Source of the DNA: Phlegmacium glaucopus
Lineage: Eukaryota > Basidiomycota > Agaricomycetes > Agaricales > Cortinariaceae
Length of the DNA stretch: 64,000 nt
Assembly (NCBI GenBank): GCA_015039465.1
Contig: MU130477.1
Coordinates: 241,328-305,327 of the forward strand
Reading direction: 5' to 3'
Each line of letters opens with the position of its first letter. Position 1 is the stretch's first letter. The translations under genes were made by a program, and so were the position numbers. Below, one piece after another: positions 45,088-58,845 of this stretch. Below the pieces are notes generated by a model. It worked only from the letters and a program-made list of their open reading frames with translations, did no database searches and was not told the DNA's origin.

Positions 45088-45914
45088 TCACACCCCGAGG
45101 CCGACCCCAAGTACCAATAGTACACCAAGCCCCATCAAGCCAATCGAATTAGATTTCCAAGAGAAAGCAGCACCAGTCGTGGGTGTTGGCGTAGGGGTAC
45201 TTGTCACAGCCGAAGTCGTTACTGGTATCGATGATGAAGAAGGGGCTGAAGGAGTGACGGGTAGAGAGGGGAAAGACAACGACGGATGCGCAGATGCGAT
45301 ATTACAAAACTGTTGACCGAGAGCCTCTATCGTCGTAACTTCAGTAGGACAATTGGCCAATACGCAAGTGACGATTTCAGCTGGGTAATTAGAACTATTT
45401 TTATTTTTATTTATTTGTTGGTCAAATAAAATTTTTAAAAAAGAATTAGACGGGGTTTATACGCACTTGACACAGAAACAATTTACATCCACTACGCTTG
45501 TGCAATTCAGTCTCGCACTTCCTTGCGCCAAACAATCGGATACTGGAAAGGGGGAGGAAAAAGATTGGAATAAAAACAAGGAAAGGAAAGCAAGGGGGGA
45601 AAAAAAAAAGATCAGAGTGAGCCAACCAAATTCTATAATCAAAAAAGAACAAAGGGCTCACCACAAGACGAAACACCACTCAAACTCGGAAATTGTGCAG
45701 TACTGGTCGCAGTTGCACTGGTAGTAGCGTTGGCTGCACTAGTTGTAACAGACTGAGTACCACTAGTACTAGTAGTTATAGACGATGTTGATGTGGCATC
45801 TGAAAACGTTGAAGGGGGTATTAAGGAAACCGTGGGTGATGCTCCTTGCGACCATGCAATAGACGTGAAAAGCTGGAGAATGAAAAACAAGGGGATGGGT
45901 AGGTGTAGGTTCAT
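45088..45914 (-). CDS. CFEM-domain, GPI-anchor-type secreted protein (three exons)
   Basis: Exons run 45914-45662, 45542-45467 and 45394-45088 (minus), giving 211 residues. The N-terminus MNLHLPIPLFFILQLFTSIA is a signal peptide, followed by a Ser/Thr-rich stretch. The CFEM-type cysteine module spans the introns: SSCVSDCLAQGSARLNCTSV, VDVNCFCV, then EIVTCVLANCPTEVTTIEAL and QQFCN, with eight spaced cysteines. A Ser/Thr/Pro linker and a hydrophobic tail (SIGLMGLGVLLVLGVGLGV) suggest GPI attachment. CFEM proteins act at the fungal surface, some in haem or iron uptake, others in host interaction; the role here is unknown. The third-exon acceptor (AATAG before TTCTAATTACCCAG) was chosen because it keeps the frame and gives CVNSNYPAE. 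Confidence 0.85.
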
Positions 45915-47192
45915 CACTTCAAACTTGTTAGAGTCAACCCTGGAGTAGCAGCAACAAACAATGTTAGGCATATCGGCTTGAAGGCCAACAAATATCGGCA
46001 TTGTTTGAAGCGCATATTGACCGCAATCCTCCAATAAACCTTCGTAGGTAACTGAATATGGATATCTTATTTGAATCCAAGGTTTTGTAATAAATTCAAT
46101 GTGTGAGAATTATCACATGACATATTATTGTTTTTATTTTTAGGAACAAAATGATAAAAGAAGAGATGAAAGGTGTAAGTCCTGGTTGAACATTTTTGGC
46201 ACTGATAATTTGAAGGGGAGATGTTTCCTGTTGGTTCTTTACCCCTTGTAGAATCAACTTGAAACGTCCTTGTCTGGGATGCAAATTTCGGCCTGTGAGG
46301 GGCCTAATAGAAAAAGAAGATACTTGGATGTCGCTTGTAGACTCGATCCCGTAAAATTTCTCTGAAGAAGGAACTGCCGGTGTATCGTTGGGAATATATT
46401 CCAGAGGCAATGAGCGTAATTTTGGTATCACTGGCACCGAGAAGGATTCGCACCCTCGCGAAATTTGTACGGAAAGAGACTCAGGCTGGTGGTGCCTTTT
46501 TTTGGTGGTAATACTTTGTTGGCAATTCTCTGCGGAGCGTCCATACCCTCATGTAAGAAATCCTTTTGTGGGTATCAAAGCCTGTTCGAGAAGCCAAGAA
46601 GTCAACAGAAGTTACGAAGAAGTTGTAAAACTTATAATTAGCCATCCTACTAATATGTATTTCAGAGTGTCGCCTTTTAAAGGTTTAAAGAGGAAAAGAG
46701 ACAGAGTAGCGATAGACATATACGCCTGCGCAGAGGACGCTAGAGAGACGAATGAATCGTCTAGTAGGTGGAGACCAGTTCTACAAAAGTGGACAGTGGT
46801 GAATGTAGTGGTGGTTTTGTTCAGGTACAAGCCCAAGATGATTGGCTGAAAGAGGACATGCCGATCCTGTTGAAAGATGACTGGACTCGACAACAGGCAA
46901 ACCAAGGGAATCTTAGACTTCAAGTTATTCAAGATTCCTCGTATGTATTGTGCGGGAATGGGCAGTCGGTCATATCGGAAGGAAGGAAATATGAAAGAGC
47001 CTGAATCAGTCTCATCGAGTTGCCTTATAAAATAAAAGATCCCCGGGTTTGAAATTGTAGTCCTTCAGTTTTGGATTCTGTGGACAGTGGAAAAAAAATG
47101 GTTGAGTATTCGGGGAGTGTATAAACCGGGACTGATCACAGCTAAAAAGAGTGTCCACTTCACACGTCGTGCCATTCCGAGCCGTTATGATA
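45915..47192. other. Intergenic region
   Basis: No convincing gene. A minus-strand frame (46,437-46,096) and a plus-strand frame (46,388-46,849) overlap and show no known domain. Either could be part of a small unrecognised gene. Confidence 0.35.
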
Positions 47193-48368
47193 TCACAGCC
47201 ACAGAAAGTCTGTCGGAGCTTCTATAGAATCATTTGTTGCTATGAGTCGCAGAGACTTTCCAACTTCGATTCTTTCGAACACCTTGACACCTCCCCCAAA
47301 TGCCCCCCCTGCTATCAAATACTTGTCATCAGGACCTCCAAACCTCATCCCACGTAGATGTTTGAGGCCAGTTCTGATTTCGGCAATGAGCTCGAGACTA
47401 TCAGGATTTTGAATAGAGAATATAGATATGATGTCTCCTTCTGGGGATGGATCATTGCGATTTGAAAGATACAAGTAGGGTGTTGGAAAGGAACTATTGG
47501 GAGGCGGGATGAGAATTCCGGCGGCTAGCTGGTCAGTAGGTGCAGGCGGCGGGTTCGACATTGTGGGCATAGATCTGACGAAGGTCGGTAAGGCTGGGAG
47601 AGGTGGGAACCGATGCCGCACGACCTTACTCGTTAATTCAAGGATCGTAAATAAATACCCATCTAACAATCCATCAATGATTGAGCTGATGTATACGCTG
47701 CGATAAGAAATGAGGGAATATTTGCCTACCATGAAAAGCCACATGGCGAGGTCCTCCTCCGGGTTGGAAACCAACGTGTCCAACCAATTGCCACGATCCG
47801 ACGTCGTTCTTTTTTAATCGAAGGACGCTGTCTGAACCCAAGTCCGGCACCAGAAGTTCTTGATATTCTTCGTGGACGACAGCTTGATGAGGATGAGAAC
47901 TCTGTTGTCTTGACCTGTCGGGACCGGAGCCATGCAGTTGGATTGACTCGGCTCGTGTGATAAATCGAGGGGTATCAGAAGATATCGGTAGAATGCCAAT
48001 AGTTCCCGATGAATACTATATAGATAAGATAGACGTGAGCTTTCTTTCAGTAAAGTAATAGGACGTACGTTAGCGATGATGAGCTCGTGTTTGGCTGCCC
48101 ATATAAAGCAAGGATCACTTCCTGCGCTCGACGTTTCAGAGACTACCTTGCAATTGCCTTGCTTATCATGACTTAGAGCCAGAATCTTTCCTTCTGATTG
48201 TTCCAACCCTGTCCATACCAATGACGGATGAGCGTCGTGAGAGGTAATCCAAGACGGGTGGTGCCCAACTGTGAGACTGGACACGACTTGAAGGGTCTCC
48301 GTGATCGAATCGAACGCAAGTGTGGTAATATCGTTCGAGTACGACCCTACTAGAATGTAATCGATCAT
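47193..48368 (-). CDS. Lactonase-type seven-bladed beta-propeller protein (6-phosphogluconolactonase-like)
   Basis: Exons 48368-48069, 48015-47730 and 47662-47193 (minus) give 351 residues. The start MIDYILVGSYSNDITTLAFD is the typical first blade, followed by HHPSWITSH. Family motifs include SSHPHQAVVHEEYQELLVPD, LGSDSVLRL and GGGPRHVAFHDGYLFTILEL (across intron 2), then YLYLSNRNDP and HLRGMRFGGPDDKYLIAGGA near the C-terminus. This is the YkgB/Lactonase propeller family, which hydrolyses sugar lactones such as 6-phosphogluconolactone or related cyclic substrates. There is no signal peptide, so it is probably cytosolic. The second acceptor was placed at TTGTTAG/ATGGG because it restores HVAFHDGYLF in frame. 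Confidence 0.85.
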
Positions 48369-49079
48369 GGCGGTTTAAAGAAAACTGCGTTGACAATGAT
48401 AATATTATCTGGTTTATGTAAGAAGGCCTCGCTTCGAATCGATCCCGATATTTCGCCATTTCGGCAAGAGTCGAGGACGAACATTCCGGTCTGTCTCTCA
48501 GGCTGAAGTACACCTATTGACAACCTATTGAATATATTGAATGCTTGTCGGGATGATGATTTATCTCATTGGGTCACGTGCGGGTGGCAATTGGGACCAC
48601 ACAATGCGCCGAAGTCCCAGAATATGGAGAGAAATTGGAGAGAAAGCCGAATATTCTCCCAAAAGTAATGAAATCTGTGCTATATAAGCCTGGTAAGCGG
48701 TTATCACGAATGACGGGCCTTACCCACCTATCTCAGATTCTCTTTGCCCTGAGATCTAATCGTGCTGGATATATGTTTGATCTTTCAGCCAAGTTTGCAG
48801 CGTGTGCCTTGAGAAGCTGAAATATTTTTGAAAGTTGTTTTCCCTGTTATTTTTGGAGACTCTGACTATAGCTATAAAAGTTTAAAACGAGTGGTGAAAG
48901 CAATTCGTAAAATGTCAATAACATGAACTTGATCATTATTCCCACGGTCAGAATGACTTCCCAAAAAAAATACTGATTCCGACCCTAGTATACTACTTGT
49001 TGTTATCCAAAGCTATCTCAAGGTGCCTGCTACAGCTCCATTTGCGAAACTCAAAGCGAAGGAGCCGGCGACGGCTGCG
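48369..49079. other. Divergent intergenic region between the lactonase and GCN1
   Basis: No gene seen. It presumably contains both promoters. The true GCN1 start may lie upstream of the ATG used here. Confidence 0.4.
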
Positions 49080-52000
49080 ATGAGCGCTTCTGAAATACAG
49101 TCCTGGATCTCTTCGTCGACAAATGAAGGAGAAGAAAATGGAGATCGACAAGTGTGGCAGAGGGATCGAGTATTAAACGACTGGCCACGGTCCTTAGAAT
49201 ATGCGCAAACTTTCTTACTGAATGGAAAAACAAAAGCCAGGATACAGTTCTTGCAAGATGAGATCCTAAGTCTCGCCAAACATGGAGGTCTTTACTTGAT
49301 TCGTTATGATAGTCACTTCTTCTCACTGATCCTCCTTTTATTTTGTAGACCTTTCGTTGTCCCAGATTCTGGATGTTTTTAGACTGTTGACTTTGACCTA
49401 TCCCCGGTATTCGGACTCTGGTTCTCAGGACGCAGTTGAAGCTATAGGAATTGAACTGGTTCGGCGAGACGAATTGCGAGGCACAGACGCAGGCGCACAA
49501 AACGAAGTCAAGCTAGGCGTAGCAGATCAGATATTAGGATGGCTTTCAAATGAAGTCGGAACATTAGCAAAAAATGGAAATTCCAAGTGAGTTGTAACCA
49601 TTATGATCTCCAGAATCTCTATTTAATCATGACTTCTCCTCCAGCTCCTACGCACCTTCGGATCTGTTTGTCTTGCTGAGTTGGTCGTGTGGCTTATACA
49701 CTGTCTCTGTAAAGCACAATCCACAGTTCACGTCGTCAAGCTCATGGAAAGTACTCATTGGATCCATGGCAACTTTATTGGACATGATTGCAGAATCGAC
49801 AAAAGCAAAGCCTGCGTTGAAAAAAGGAGCCCTTGTGCGGACGCGACGTGCACTTCGATCGGTATGGAGTAGGCTTACATCTATTACTTATGTTACTCAT
49901 CTTCCATGTCAGGCAGGCGACAAAATTCCTGAGTTGATCAGTACCCTTCTCACAATTACGAAAAACAACCAAACGCCATTGCGTATGGTTTCACTACTTG
50001 ATGTTGCCGTTAGCGTTTTGATACGCCTAAAAAATGCTTCCGATGAACCATCCCATCGATTGCCCCAGGATCTCAAGGTGGGTCATTTCCATGGTTCATA
50101 TAGTTATCCGTCATTGAATGTTTGTTAGGATGGCATCCTTGGACTTTACTCATCGACAATTATAATCACGAAAGGTCCATTGCCTGAACATACCCTCGTG
50201 AGCAGCATATAGATGGTTGGATACCTTAACAACATCTGATATTTTCCGAAAGAACTATTTGCAAGACTTCATATCCACATATGTCACGGCTGACGACTTT
50301 ACAAAGACGATCTTGCCCATGATAGAAAAGGTACTTTTACGATCACCTGAACTCGGTCTTCCTGGTATGTGCCCTTGTCATTCGTAGTTGGAGCTTTATT
50401 GACAACAAAAAAACGTTCAGCCATCACGAAGTTCTTCATTGCATACCCACACGCCCTGGACATCGATTCTTTCCGACGCGTTCTCACACAAACGATCAAC
50501 AGTGCCAAAGCTACCAATGCTGCTGTTCGTTTAAACTCTATTGCATTGTTCAAAGCTCTGATCGCTCGGAACGACCTTTCGGATCCCGATAATCTTTCTA
50601 GGGTCGCCGTCCCCGAACTCCTAAGCCTTCCAAAGTCTGGAAAAAGTGCGGGACCAGATCACCGCATTGCTCTATACTCGATGTTATCATTTTTGACTCC
50701 AGCCGCCACGGTTTCTACAGCTCTCATCCAAACCACGACTCCCCTCCTTGCGAAAGAGACACACGAAGGCGCCACATCTGTTCTCACTGCTGCCTTACCT
50801 CCGCACATCATATTCCTCCTTCGAGAAGGGTCCCTTCTGCCAGAGACAACTCAGCTAATAGCAAAAGAAATGTGCAGTGCAAAACCGGCTGTTAGGCGGG
50901 CATTCAGTGCTTTAGCTGGATCCGTCTTTTTCCAAGGACAAGACATTGTAGAGACGGACAGTGGGACCACTTTTGCCAAGGCTCTTCTGCCCTCCTTTGA
51001 ATCATCCCTAAAAACTGTTTCCAGTAATCCTTTGAATTCAAGTGGGGGCCCGTTTGAAGGCTATGTTGCTATTGCCACACTTCTCGGACCCCTTGCCCAG
51101 TCAAAGAAGTTCGGTAAGCTCCAGAACGGCTTGCGCGAACGCACATTGATGTAGCCTATAGATACCATCTCTCGCAATCCTGCCATTGCTGCCATTGCTG
51201 CCAGTGGTACCAAACAGTCTTTCTTACTCTGGGATAAGGTCTACCAGAAGTTGAGCGATGAAGATGATGAACGATGGCTTCTCCGAGCCTGTGATGCCGC
51301 ACTGCACTATTTCGCAAATGAAGTTACAAAAAGTGAATCTTTACGGTACGTGCTCCAATCATTTGATTCCCAATATTCGACTTTCTAATTTCTTTTGATC
51401 AGGTGTCAACTAGGACTGGTTTCGGTGCACCTTGCTATCGATAGTCAATTCCCTGAAATTAGGCGCAGTGTCAACACATACCTTGTACAAGCAACTACTC
51501 GAGCACCTCAGCTTGCCAATCATCTCATTAGAGACGCATTGACGTCTTTCCTCTCTCGTGGTCACCCGTCTTCGAAGACAACTAGTACTCCCGCTGACGA
51601 CCAAGTCCAACCCTGGAATAAGCAGACTCGGCTATCAACCCTCCTCCTTAGTGTGGCGTCTTTTGGAGATGATGTTGATTTATCTCTCCGAGAACAGACT
51701 ATTGTAGAACATATCGTTCTGGCACATCATTGTCTTTTATGTTCGCCTTTTTGTTGCTCCACAGCGATCCATCTCATGCTTTTGCAGGTGGTTCAGATCG
51801 GCAAACGTGGATTGATCTGTGTCAGAAAGCCTCTCTCGATCCGTACGAGCTTATCAACAAGTGTCTTGATAAACTGTTCGACCTGGTCTTGGATGCTGCT
51901 CGTGCTGAATCAAAGGTGTGTTGGAGAAATCATACACGAGTTGCTGGGGCTGATCTTGTACAGTATGGATTCCCTGAAGCAAGCTACAGCACCGTCACGA

Positions 52001-55000
52001 CACTTTGCTTCGTTTCTCCTGCTTCTGTTTTACCTCGAGTCGTGAAACAGTTGCAAACCGACCTTGACCCAGCAAGTCTCAATGCTTTATCGGACTTTGA
52101 TCTAGGCGTTTGGGCCACACCAGAGGGGACTACTTTCGTTGATGGTTAGATTTTTTTTTCTCCAATTATTTTATTGTTGAGCTGAGGCTTTTTTAGTCTT
52201 GTCGTCGACAAAGGGAGAAACTAGACCTAACAAGGGCAAAGATTATGAGATCGCAAAATGGGAAGAAGAGATTAGAAAGTCTCTTGCGACAAAGAAAGCG
52301 ACAGTAGTCACTTTAACCAAGCAACAGCAAGCTTTGGTACAGACGCAGCTTGAGAAGGAAGCGAAGATTCGACGACATGTCCAGGATATTCGTGCTAATC
52401 TCACTCGTGGACTCCATCTTGTCCGTAGCCTTGTGACTGCTGGTGTTGATGAGTTCCATTTGTATATGACATCTGTTGTCTCCTTACTCCTGGATGGATC
52501 TTTGAGTAGAGGATCTTTCCTCATCGGAGCCACTGCTTTTGAAACATATCTAGTACGTTTCCTCCTCGGCGCAAGTTTCCGATTTTCTTACCCTATCCAA
52601 TAGGAATTGTCAAAACTCACTTCCGATCGGTTGGACACGTTCCAGCGATGGATAGGTATTGCCACATTGCGATGCTTGAAGGTTGGTTCTGTCCCCGGAG
52701 AATTGCAGGAAGAGCCTCTTCACAGTAGGTTGCAAAACCATACTTTCCTTCTGATCTCATCGGTAATTGTATATAGTGCTGGTCGTTCGTGTTCTGTATC
52801 GCCTGCGGTTCCTGTCCGAACTGGCCCCTTTCGACGCGGCAACGTTTTCGTACACATATCCTCTTCTGGGTCAAATTCTGCTAACCGGCGGAATTCCTGG
52901 CGAAGAGGATGATGACCCCTTGGAACAAGTGGCCCTCGTATTGGAGATTCTAAGCTTTCACGGTGGCGAGTGTAAGTTGTTTTTCGATTCAAAAAACTTT
53001 GCTTCTAAGATTCTCACAAGTGGGTCATGATTAGTTTCAAATCCTGCCTTCCCAAGATTACAAACCATCGAAAATCTCATCCATATCATTCGTCAACAAC
53101 CCAAGCTTGGCAAGGAGAGTTCTTCGGTTCTAGTGGAGCTCGGAGAGGCCATATATGGAACAGCATCTCCGGAACAAACTGCAGCTCTTGTTCGTGGAAC
53201 TCTTGTTCAGGAGTCGTACGTCAGGAACTCCTGTCTACAAGCACTTCAAGTAATTCTCTTGCCCTCATCTACACATGGACGAACATTCACCACGTTTCAT
53301 AGCCATTTGATCTCACAGATATGGATTGGTCCCCAGAACTTTGGGTAGCTTGTCATGACGACGATGAACAGAATACCCGTCTGGCTCGTCATCTGTGGGA
53401 AGATAATGGTCTTGACGTTCCAGAGACGTTCCTAGATGATCTACTGACTTTTCTAGGTTTGCCATCCCCATAATTTCAGTACTTTCACTGACGTGAGTTG
53501 CAGGTCACGATCATGCGTACGTACGTTCAAGCGTCTCTGCAGCGATTGCGGAAGCCGTGGAACTTTTACCCCAAACAACTCCGGCGACCATTTTAACTTT
53601 ATGTGAATATTATCGCGAAAAGGTATGCTAATTCCGCGTAGATAATGACCGCCTCTCATTGAAGAATCCACAGGCCAAAATACTTGCTCCAGAATTTGAC
53701 GAATATGTAGGTTTAATCACGTCGTATAATATCACCTATTAACCTGCCATTTATCAGGGCATGGTTATTGCACAGAGTTTAGATCGTTCTGATCCATGGA
53801 CAGCCCGGCTTGCAACTGCACGAACATTTGAGCATCTTGCCCCTTCTTTCTCGGATTCTGAACTTGAACCATTCTTCAACTTTTTGATCAAAGACCAGGC
53901 CCTTGGTGATCGTACAGCTGACGTTCGTCGAGGCATGCTATCTGCAGGCACTAGCATTATTGATCTTCACGGCGCCCGCCGACTAGCAGCGCTAATACAA
54001 ATATTTGAAGATCTTTTGGCACAACCAGGCTTATCCTCCGAAACCGACGATTATATCAAGGAAGCTGTTGTCATCCTTTTCGGACGTGTTGCCCGTCATT
54101 TGGAAGCATCCGACAAACGTATACCGGGTATCGTTGACCGACTTGTGGACGCATTAAAGACGCCAGCAGAGCAAGTTCAAATGGCTGTCTCGGAATGTTT
54201 ATCACCTCTTGTTAAACTCATGAGACCGAGGCTTGCAAGCCTAGTCGACAATCTCTTCGTTGACCTCCTGGAGGCACCGAAATATGCCACTCGTCGTGGT
54301 GCTGCGTATGGTCTTGCTGGAGTAATCCAGGGCACTGGTATAGCAGGCATGAAAGAATTCGACGTCATAGGCCGCTTGAGGGCAGCGGGCGAGGACAAGA
54401 AAAAGTTTGAATCTCGCCAAGGCGTCATGTTCGCCTTCGAGACCTTATTTAACACACTAGGCCGCCTGTTCGAACCATACATTACCTATGCCCTCCCTCT
54501 TCTATTGACCTCATTCGGTGATTCTACGACAGATGTCCGCGAAGCCACGCAAGATGCTGCTCGTGTTATCATGCAAAGTCTTTCTGGGTACGGCGTCAAA
54601 CTCATACTACCAACTCTGTTGGAGGGACTGGATGAAAAACAGTGGCGCTCAAAGAAGGGTTCCATAGAACTTCTGGGCATGATGGCATATTGCTCTCCTC
54701 GTCAACTTTCCATCTCGTTGCCCATTGTTATCCCTCGCCTGACGGGTGTGCTCACCGATTCGCACGCCCAGGTTCGCACAGCTGCTAACAAGAGTTTGAA
54801 ACAGTTTGGAGAGGTCATCAGCAATCCTGAAATTCAGTCGATTGTTCCAGTACTTCTCAAGGCACTTGTGGATCCTTCGAAAACACCAAATGCCTTGTCG
54901 TCCCTATTGAAAACCTCTTTCATGCATTACATCGATCATTCATCGTTGGCTCTGGTATGTTTTTGTATATTACCTTCCTTGGTCTTTCATTAAGCTATCG

Positions 55001-58000
55001 CACGAAGGTTGTTCCCATTCTTGAACGAGGGCTTCGCGAGCGAGGCGCTGACACCAAAAAGAAAGCAGCCCAAATTGTTGGAAACCTTGCTTCTCTTACT
55101 GAAGCTAAAGATTTCGTACCATATCTCGATGTGCTGTTGCCCATGGTACATCACGTCCTTGTGGATCCTGTCCCAGAAGCTCGAGCGACGGCTGCGAAAG
55201 CACTAGGCACGCTGGTAGAACGTTTAGGAGAAATTCATTTCCCAGACCTCGTTCCTGGACTCTTAAGAACGTTGAAAACAGACACATCAGGTGTTGATCG
55301 ACAAGGTGCAGCTCAAGGTCTGAGTGAAGTACTGTCGGGTCTCGGCATGGAACGATTGGAGGGTTTACTCCCGGACATCATTGCCAATGCTCGGTCTCCT
55401 CGTCCCACAGTTCGGGAAGGATTTATGTCTCTCCTCGTCTTCTTGCCTGCTACCTTTGGCAGCCGCTTCCAACCTCATCTACCAAAGATCATTGCACCCA
55501 TCCTTGGAGGTCTGTCCGACACAGAAGAATACGTTCGAGAAGCGGCTATGCGTGCTGGACGAATGGTTGTGACCAACTATTCTACAAAGGCTATTGACCT
55601 CCTGTTGCCCGAGCTTGAGAATGGAATGTTTGATCCTGGCTGGCGTATCCGGGTGAGTGTTGTGTCACTATCTGCATCCATAGACTGAATGTTTTCCCAG
55701 CAATCATCTATCACCCTTGTTGGAGAACTCCTTTTCAAGGTCTCTGGAATATCAGGCAAACCTTCGGACTTGGATGAAGAAGACGTGGCAGAGGCAACAA
55801 GCGCTGAATCATCTCGCCGTGCACTGGTTGAAGTTCTGGGTCCTGAGCGCAGAGACCGAATACTGGCCGCGTTGTACCTTATCCGACAAGACGGCGTGGT
55901 TGTCGTCCGACAATCATCAATTCAGATTTGGAAGGTTTTGGTTAACAACACACCACGAACAGGTTCTTTCCGCTCTCTTGTCAACAATAAATAAGCAAGC
56001 TGACGTGTTTCATAGTCAGGGAGATCCTTCCCGAGCTCATCAATCAAATTGTCAACCTGATTTCTTCGGATGAATTTGAGCAACAAGAGGTAGGAGCTGT
56101 TGCACTTTCTTGAAGTTTGTACTCATGGAGCCTCTAGACGGCATCTCGAACTGTTGCTGAGCTATGCCGTAAATTTGGTGAAAGAATCTTGGGTGAAATA
56201 ATGCCCATCCTCAAGACAAAGTCTACCTCATTAAATGCTCGAACTAGGGAAGGTGTTTCCTTGACATTGAGCCATATCGTGTACGGGCAAATATATTCTA
56301 CCAATTGCGCGGTTTTCTGATATAGTCCACCAGGCAAAATGCTACTGACACACAGCGAGAGGACCACGATGATGTTATTATTTCTATTGTTCGTGCTGCG
56401 CTAGTTGATGATGAAGCCAACGTCCGATCAGCCGCCGCCCAAGCGTTCGATGTCCTACAAGAAGAACTTGGTGCAAAGGCAATTGACCAAACTATTCCAA
56501 CTTTGTTGGAAGCATTGCGACAACCTGGAAAAGGTTCCGGAACTGCGCTTCAAGCCTTGACAGAAGTCATGAATGTACGTTTTCAGTTCCTTGTGAGATC
56601 GTTATATCCCTGAATCATTTCCAGGTCCGAGCTTCCACTGTTTTCCCTGTTTTGATACCGACACTGACAGCAATTCCGATGACGGTCTTCAATGCTCGTG
56701 CACTTGCATCACTTGTGACAGTCGCGGGCACTGCATTGAGCCGACGACTGACTGCCATTTTGAATCCATTAGTGAAGGTCTCAGAAGACGAGATCGACGA
56801 TGAACTTCGTTCGGCTGTCAATGAAGCAATCAATGCCTTGTTTTCCTCAATCAACGATCCTGAAGGTCTCAACACTGTCATGATGTTGCTTATTGGCTGG
56901 TATGCCCTCGTTCTTCTATATATTTTGTCAAATCTCTGAATTGTGCTAGGTCGAAACATGACTCTCCAAGGCGACGCGTTAGCGCTTGCGACTTGTTTAC
57001 GGTGTTTTGTGAGGTATCGGAATTAGACTCTTCCCTCTATAGGATCGACTGGATTCGACAGCTTGTCACTCTTTTGGACGATCTGCAAGTTCCCGTACAT
57101 ACAGCCGCGTGGAAAGCCTTTGACTCTTTCGTCAAGTCTGTGCCTAAGGACGAGCTTGAACCTTTGGTTGTTCCTCTTCGTCGAACGATCGAATCCGCTG
57201 GAGCTCCAGGTCGCACAGTCCCAGGATTTGACCTTCCCAAAGGTGTTTCTCCCATGGTCCCTATCATCATTGCTGGCCTCACGACCGGAAGCAACGAACA
57301 GAGAGAGCAAGCTGCCTACGCCATTGGTGACCTCGTCGAACGCACAGACGAAAATGCGATCAAACCGTTTGTCGTGCCATTCACTGGCCCTCTCATCCGT
57401 GTTGCAACACAAGCGACGACGTATCCGCCAGGCGTCAAATCAGCTATCCTGAGTGCTTTGACTTCGATGCTGGAACGTATTCCCTTGTTTGTCAAGCCTT
57501 TCTTCCCTCAATTACAGCGAACGTTTGTCAAGAGTATAAGTGATCCTTCAAGCAGCGCTGTAAGATCCAAGGCTGCTGAGGCTCTTGGAGTCTTGATGAA
57601 GAATCAACCGAGAGTGGATCCAGTCATCACTGAGTTGGTGGCAGGCGTGAAGGGCAACGATGATTCCATTGCTGCTAGTTTCCTTTCGGCCCTGGCAAAC
57701 GTCATGCGAAATGCTTCACAAAGCGTCGGAGAAAAGGCAAGAGAAGCCTGCATCGATATTGTATCTGAGGCTTTCGGAGAAGATCATCATGGTACGCCAC
57801 CTCATTTCGATCTTAAAACATCGCTTGCTCATACGGAACACACAGAACATTATTGTGAAGTCATTGGTGCTCTTGTGTCCTCACTTGCGGATAAACCAGA
57901 GTTGCTTAGGCGGATTGTTGAGTATGTATTTGGTTTTCTAGTGAATCCTTGATTCTGAACTACCTTTTTCGTACTATAGGTTACATTTAGTGATCGGGAC

Positions 58001-58229
58001 ACCACCCTCCATCCTATCGTCTCAGGTCATACTAGCAGTGGTTGACCAAGAAGATTCGGGAGACAGTGAAGGTCCTAATTTGTTCCAAAAGTTGAAGCTT
58101 ATGCGGAAAATTGCCCAAAAAGTGTTGGAAAGTGCAGGCAACGACAAGTCCTTTATTGCTCGTCCTGCGCGTACGGCACGAGATATCATTAAAGGACTCA
58201 ACGATGATACTCTAATTGGACTATTCTAG
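49080..58229 (+). CDS. GCN1: Gcn1, ribosome-associated HEAT-repeat activator of the Gcn2 kinase
   Basis: Some 9.1 kb of exons separated by about 25 short introns (e.g. 49288-49348, 49587-49644) encode a protein of roughly 2,500-2,600 residues, the usual Gcn1 length. HEAT repeats fill the protein. Diagnostic blocks include YATRRGAAYGLAGVIQGTGI, EDKKKFESRQGVMFAFETLF, PYITYALPLLLTSFGDSTTD and EKQWRSKKGSIELLGMMAYC (54,280-54,690). Others are KALVDPSKTPNALSSLLKTS, ARATAAKALGTLVERLGE (55,170) and SPRPTVREGFMSLLVFLPAT (55,390). These cover the eEF3-like core and the region that binds Gcn2. Gcn1 sits on collided or stalled ribosomes and passes uncharged-tRNA signals to Gcn2 for eIF2-alpha phosphorylation. 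ATG 49080 (MSASEIQSW) is tentative; the N-terminus is divergent. Junctions checked were in frame, including 51,117-51,165, where the second of two acceptors is needed. Confidence 0.93.
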
Positions 58230-58845
58230 ACGTTTCCTGTAATTTGTAAACACGCTGTCTGGATGGGATTAATCATTAAACTGACCAAATTTGTCATGTG
58301 GAGCCTTCTTGAACAACTGAGCCACGTTGAAGATAGGAAGATGGTGATTCCCAATAAGCAGTCGAACTGATTGCAAAAGTATTGCCTTGATCCATTGTCC
58401 AGTGGTATAATGCAACTGGCAGTGATAATGTGAAGGATCCATCGCTTTTCGAAAGCCCTTGGAGTATATCTGGCGAGTAAGCCACCGATATAAATAAGTA
58501 TTGGAGTTCCGGTATCAGTCGCAAGTGTCTCAAATACTGCGTCAGAGGGTTGATTTGACAAGAAAGGAAAGCTGAAGCTGCAGCAGGCACCTCTCTCAGG
58601 CTGTTTGAGCTAAAAATTTATCCAAACTATCATGTATAATGTGAATCTGGGGTGTCGTCTGTGTTTCATATGAAATGATCGATAAGCTTGTGAGTTTTGG
58701 GAGCTGCAAGAAATCCAATATGGTGGCCCCATACTGGAGGATTCCGATACTAGTAGACCTGGCCCAGGCCTACGATCTCTGCGTCTAGATCCGAGTTCAT
58801 CACATTGCTAACTGTTCCTGCCGCCGCTTCCGTTTCTTCTCTAAC
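58230..58845. other. GCN1 3' flank, direct-repeat fragment (left copy) and Hsp70-like copy I upstream
   Basis: From about 58,290 to 58,590 a minus-strand coding-like fragment (AYSPDILQGLSKSDGSFTLS) is closely repeated in the same orientation at 61,535-61,830. It ends in a stop near 58,294. The rest is the upstream region of copy I, similar near the start codon to copies D, F and H. Confidence 0.55.

Noticed and set aside
46425..46495. Possible minus-strand tRNA (T-arm-like GAGGGTGCGAATCCTTC)
   Set aside because: The five-base T-stem pairs, but no D-arm or anticodon arm fits and the acceptor ends match only in part over about 62 nt, too short for a tRNA.
57023..57412. Minus-strand frame of 129 codons within GCN1
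   Set aside because: It is antisense to a well-supported GCN1 exon and has no independent signal.
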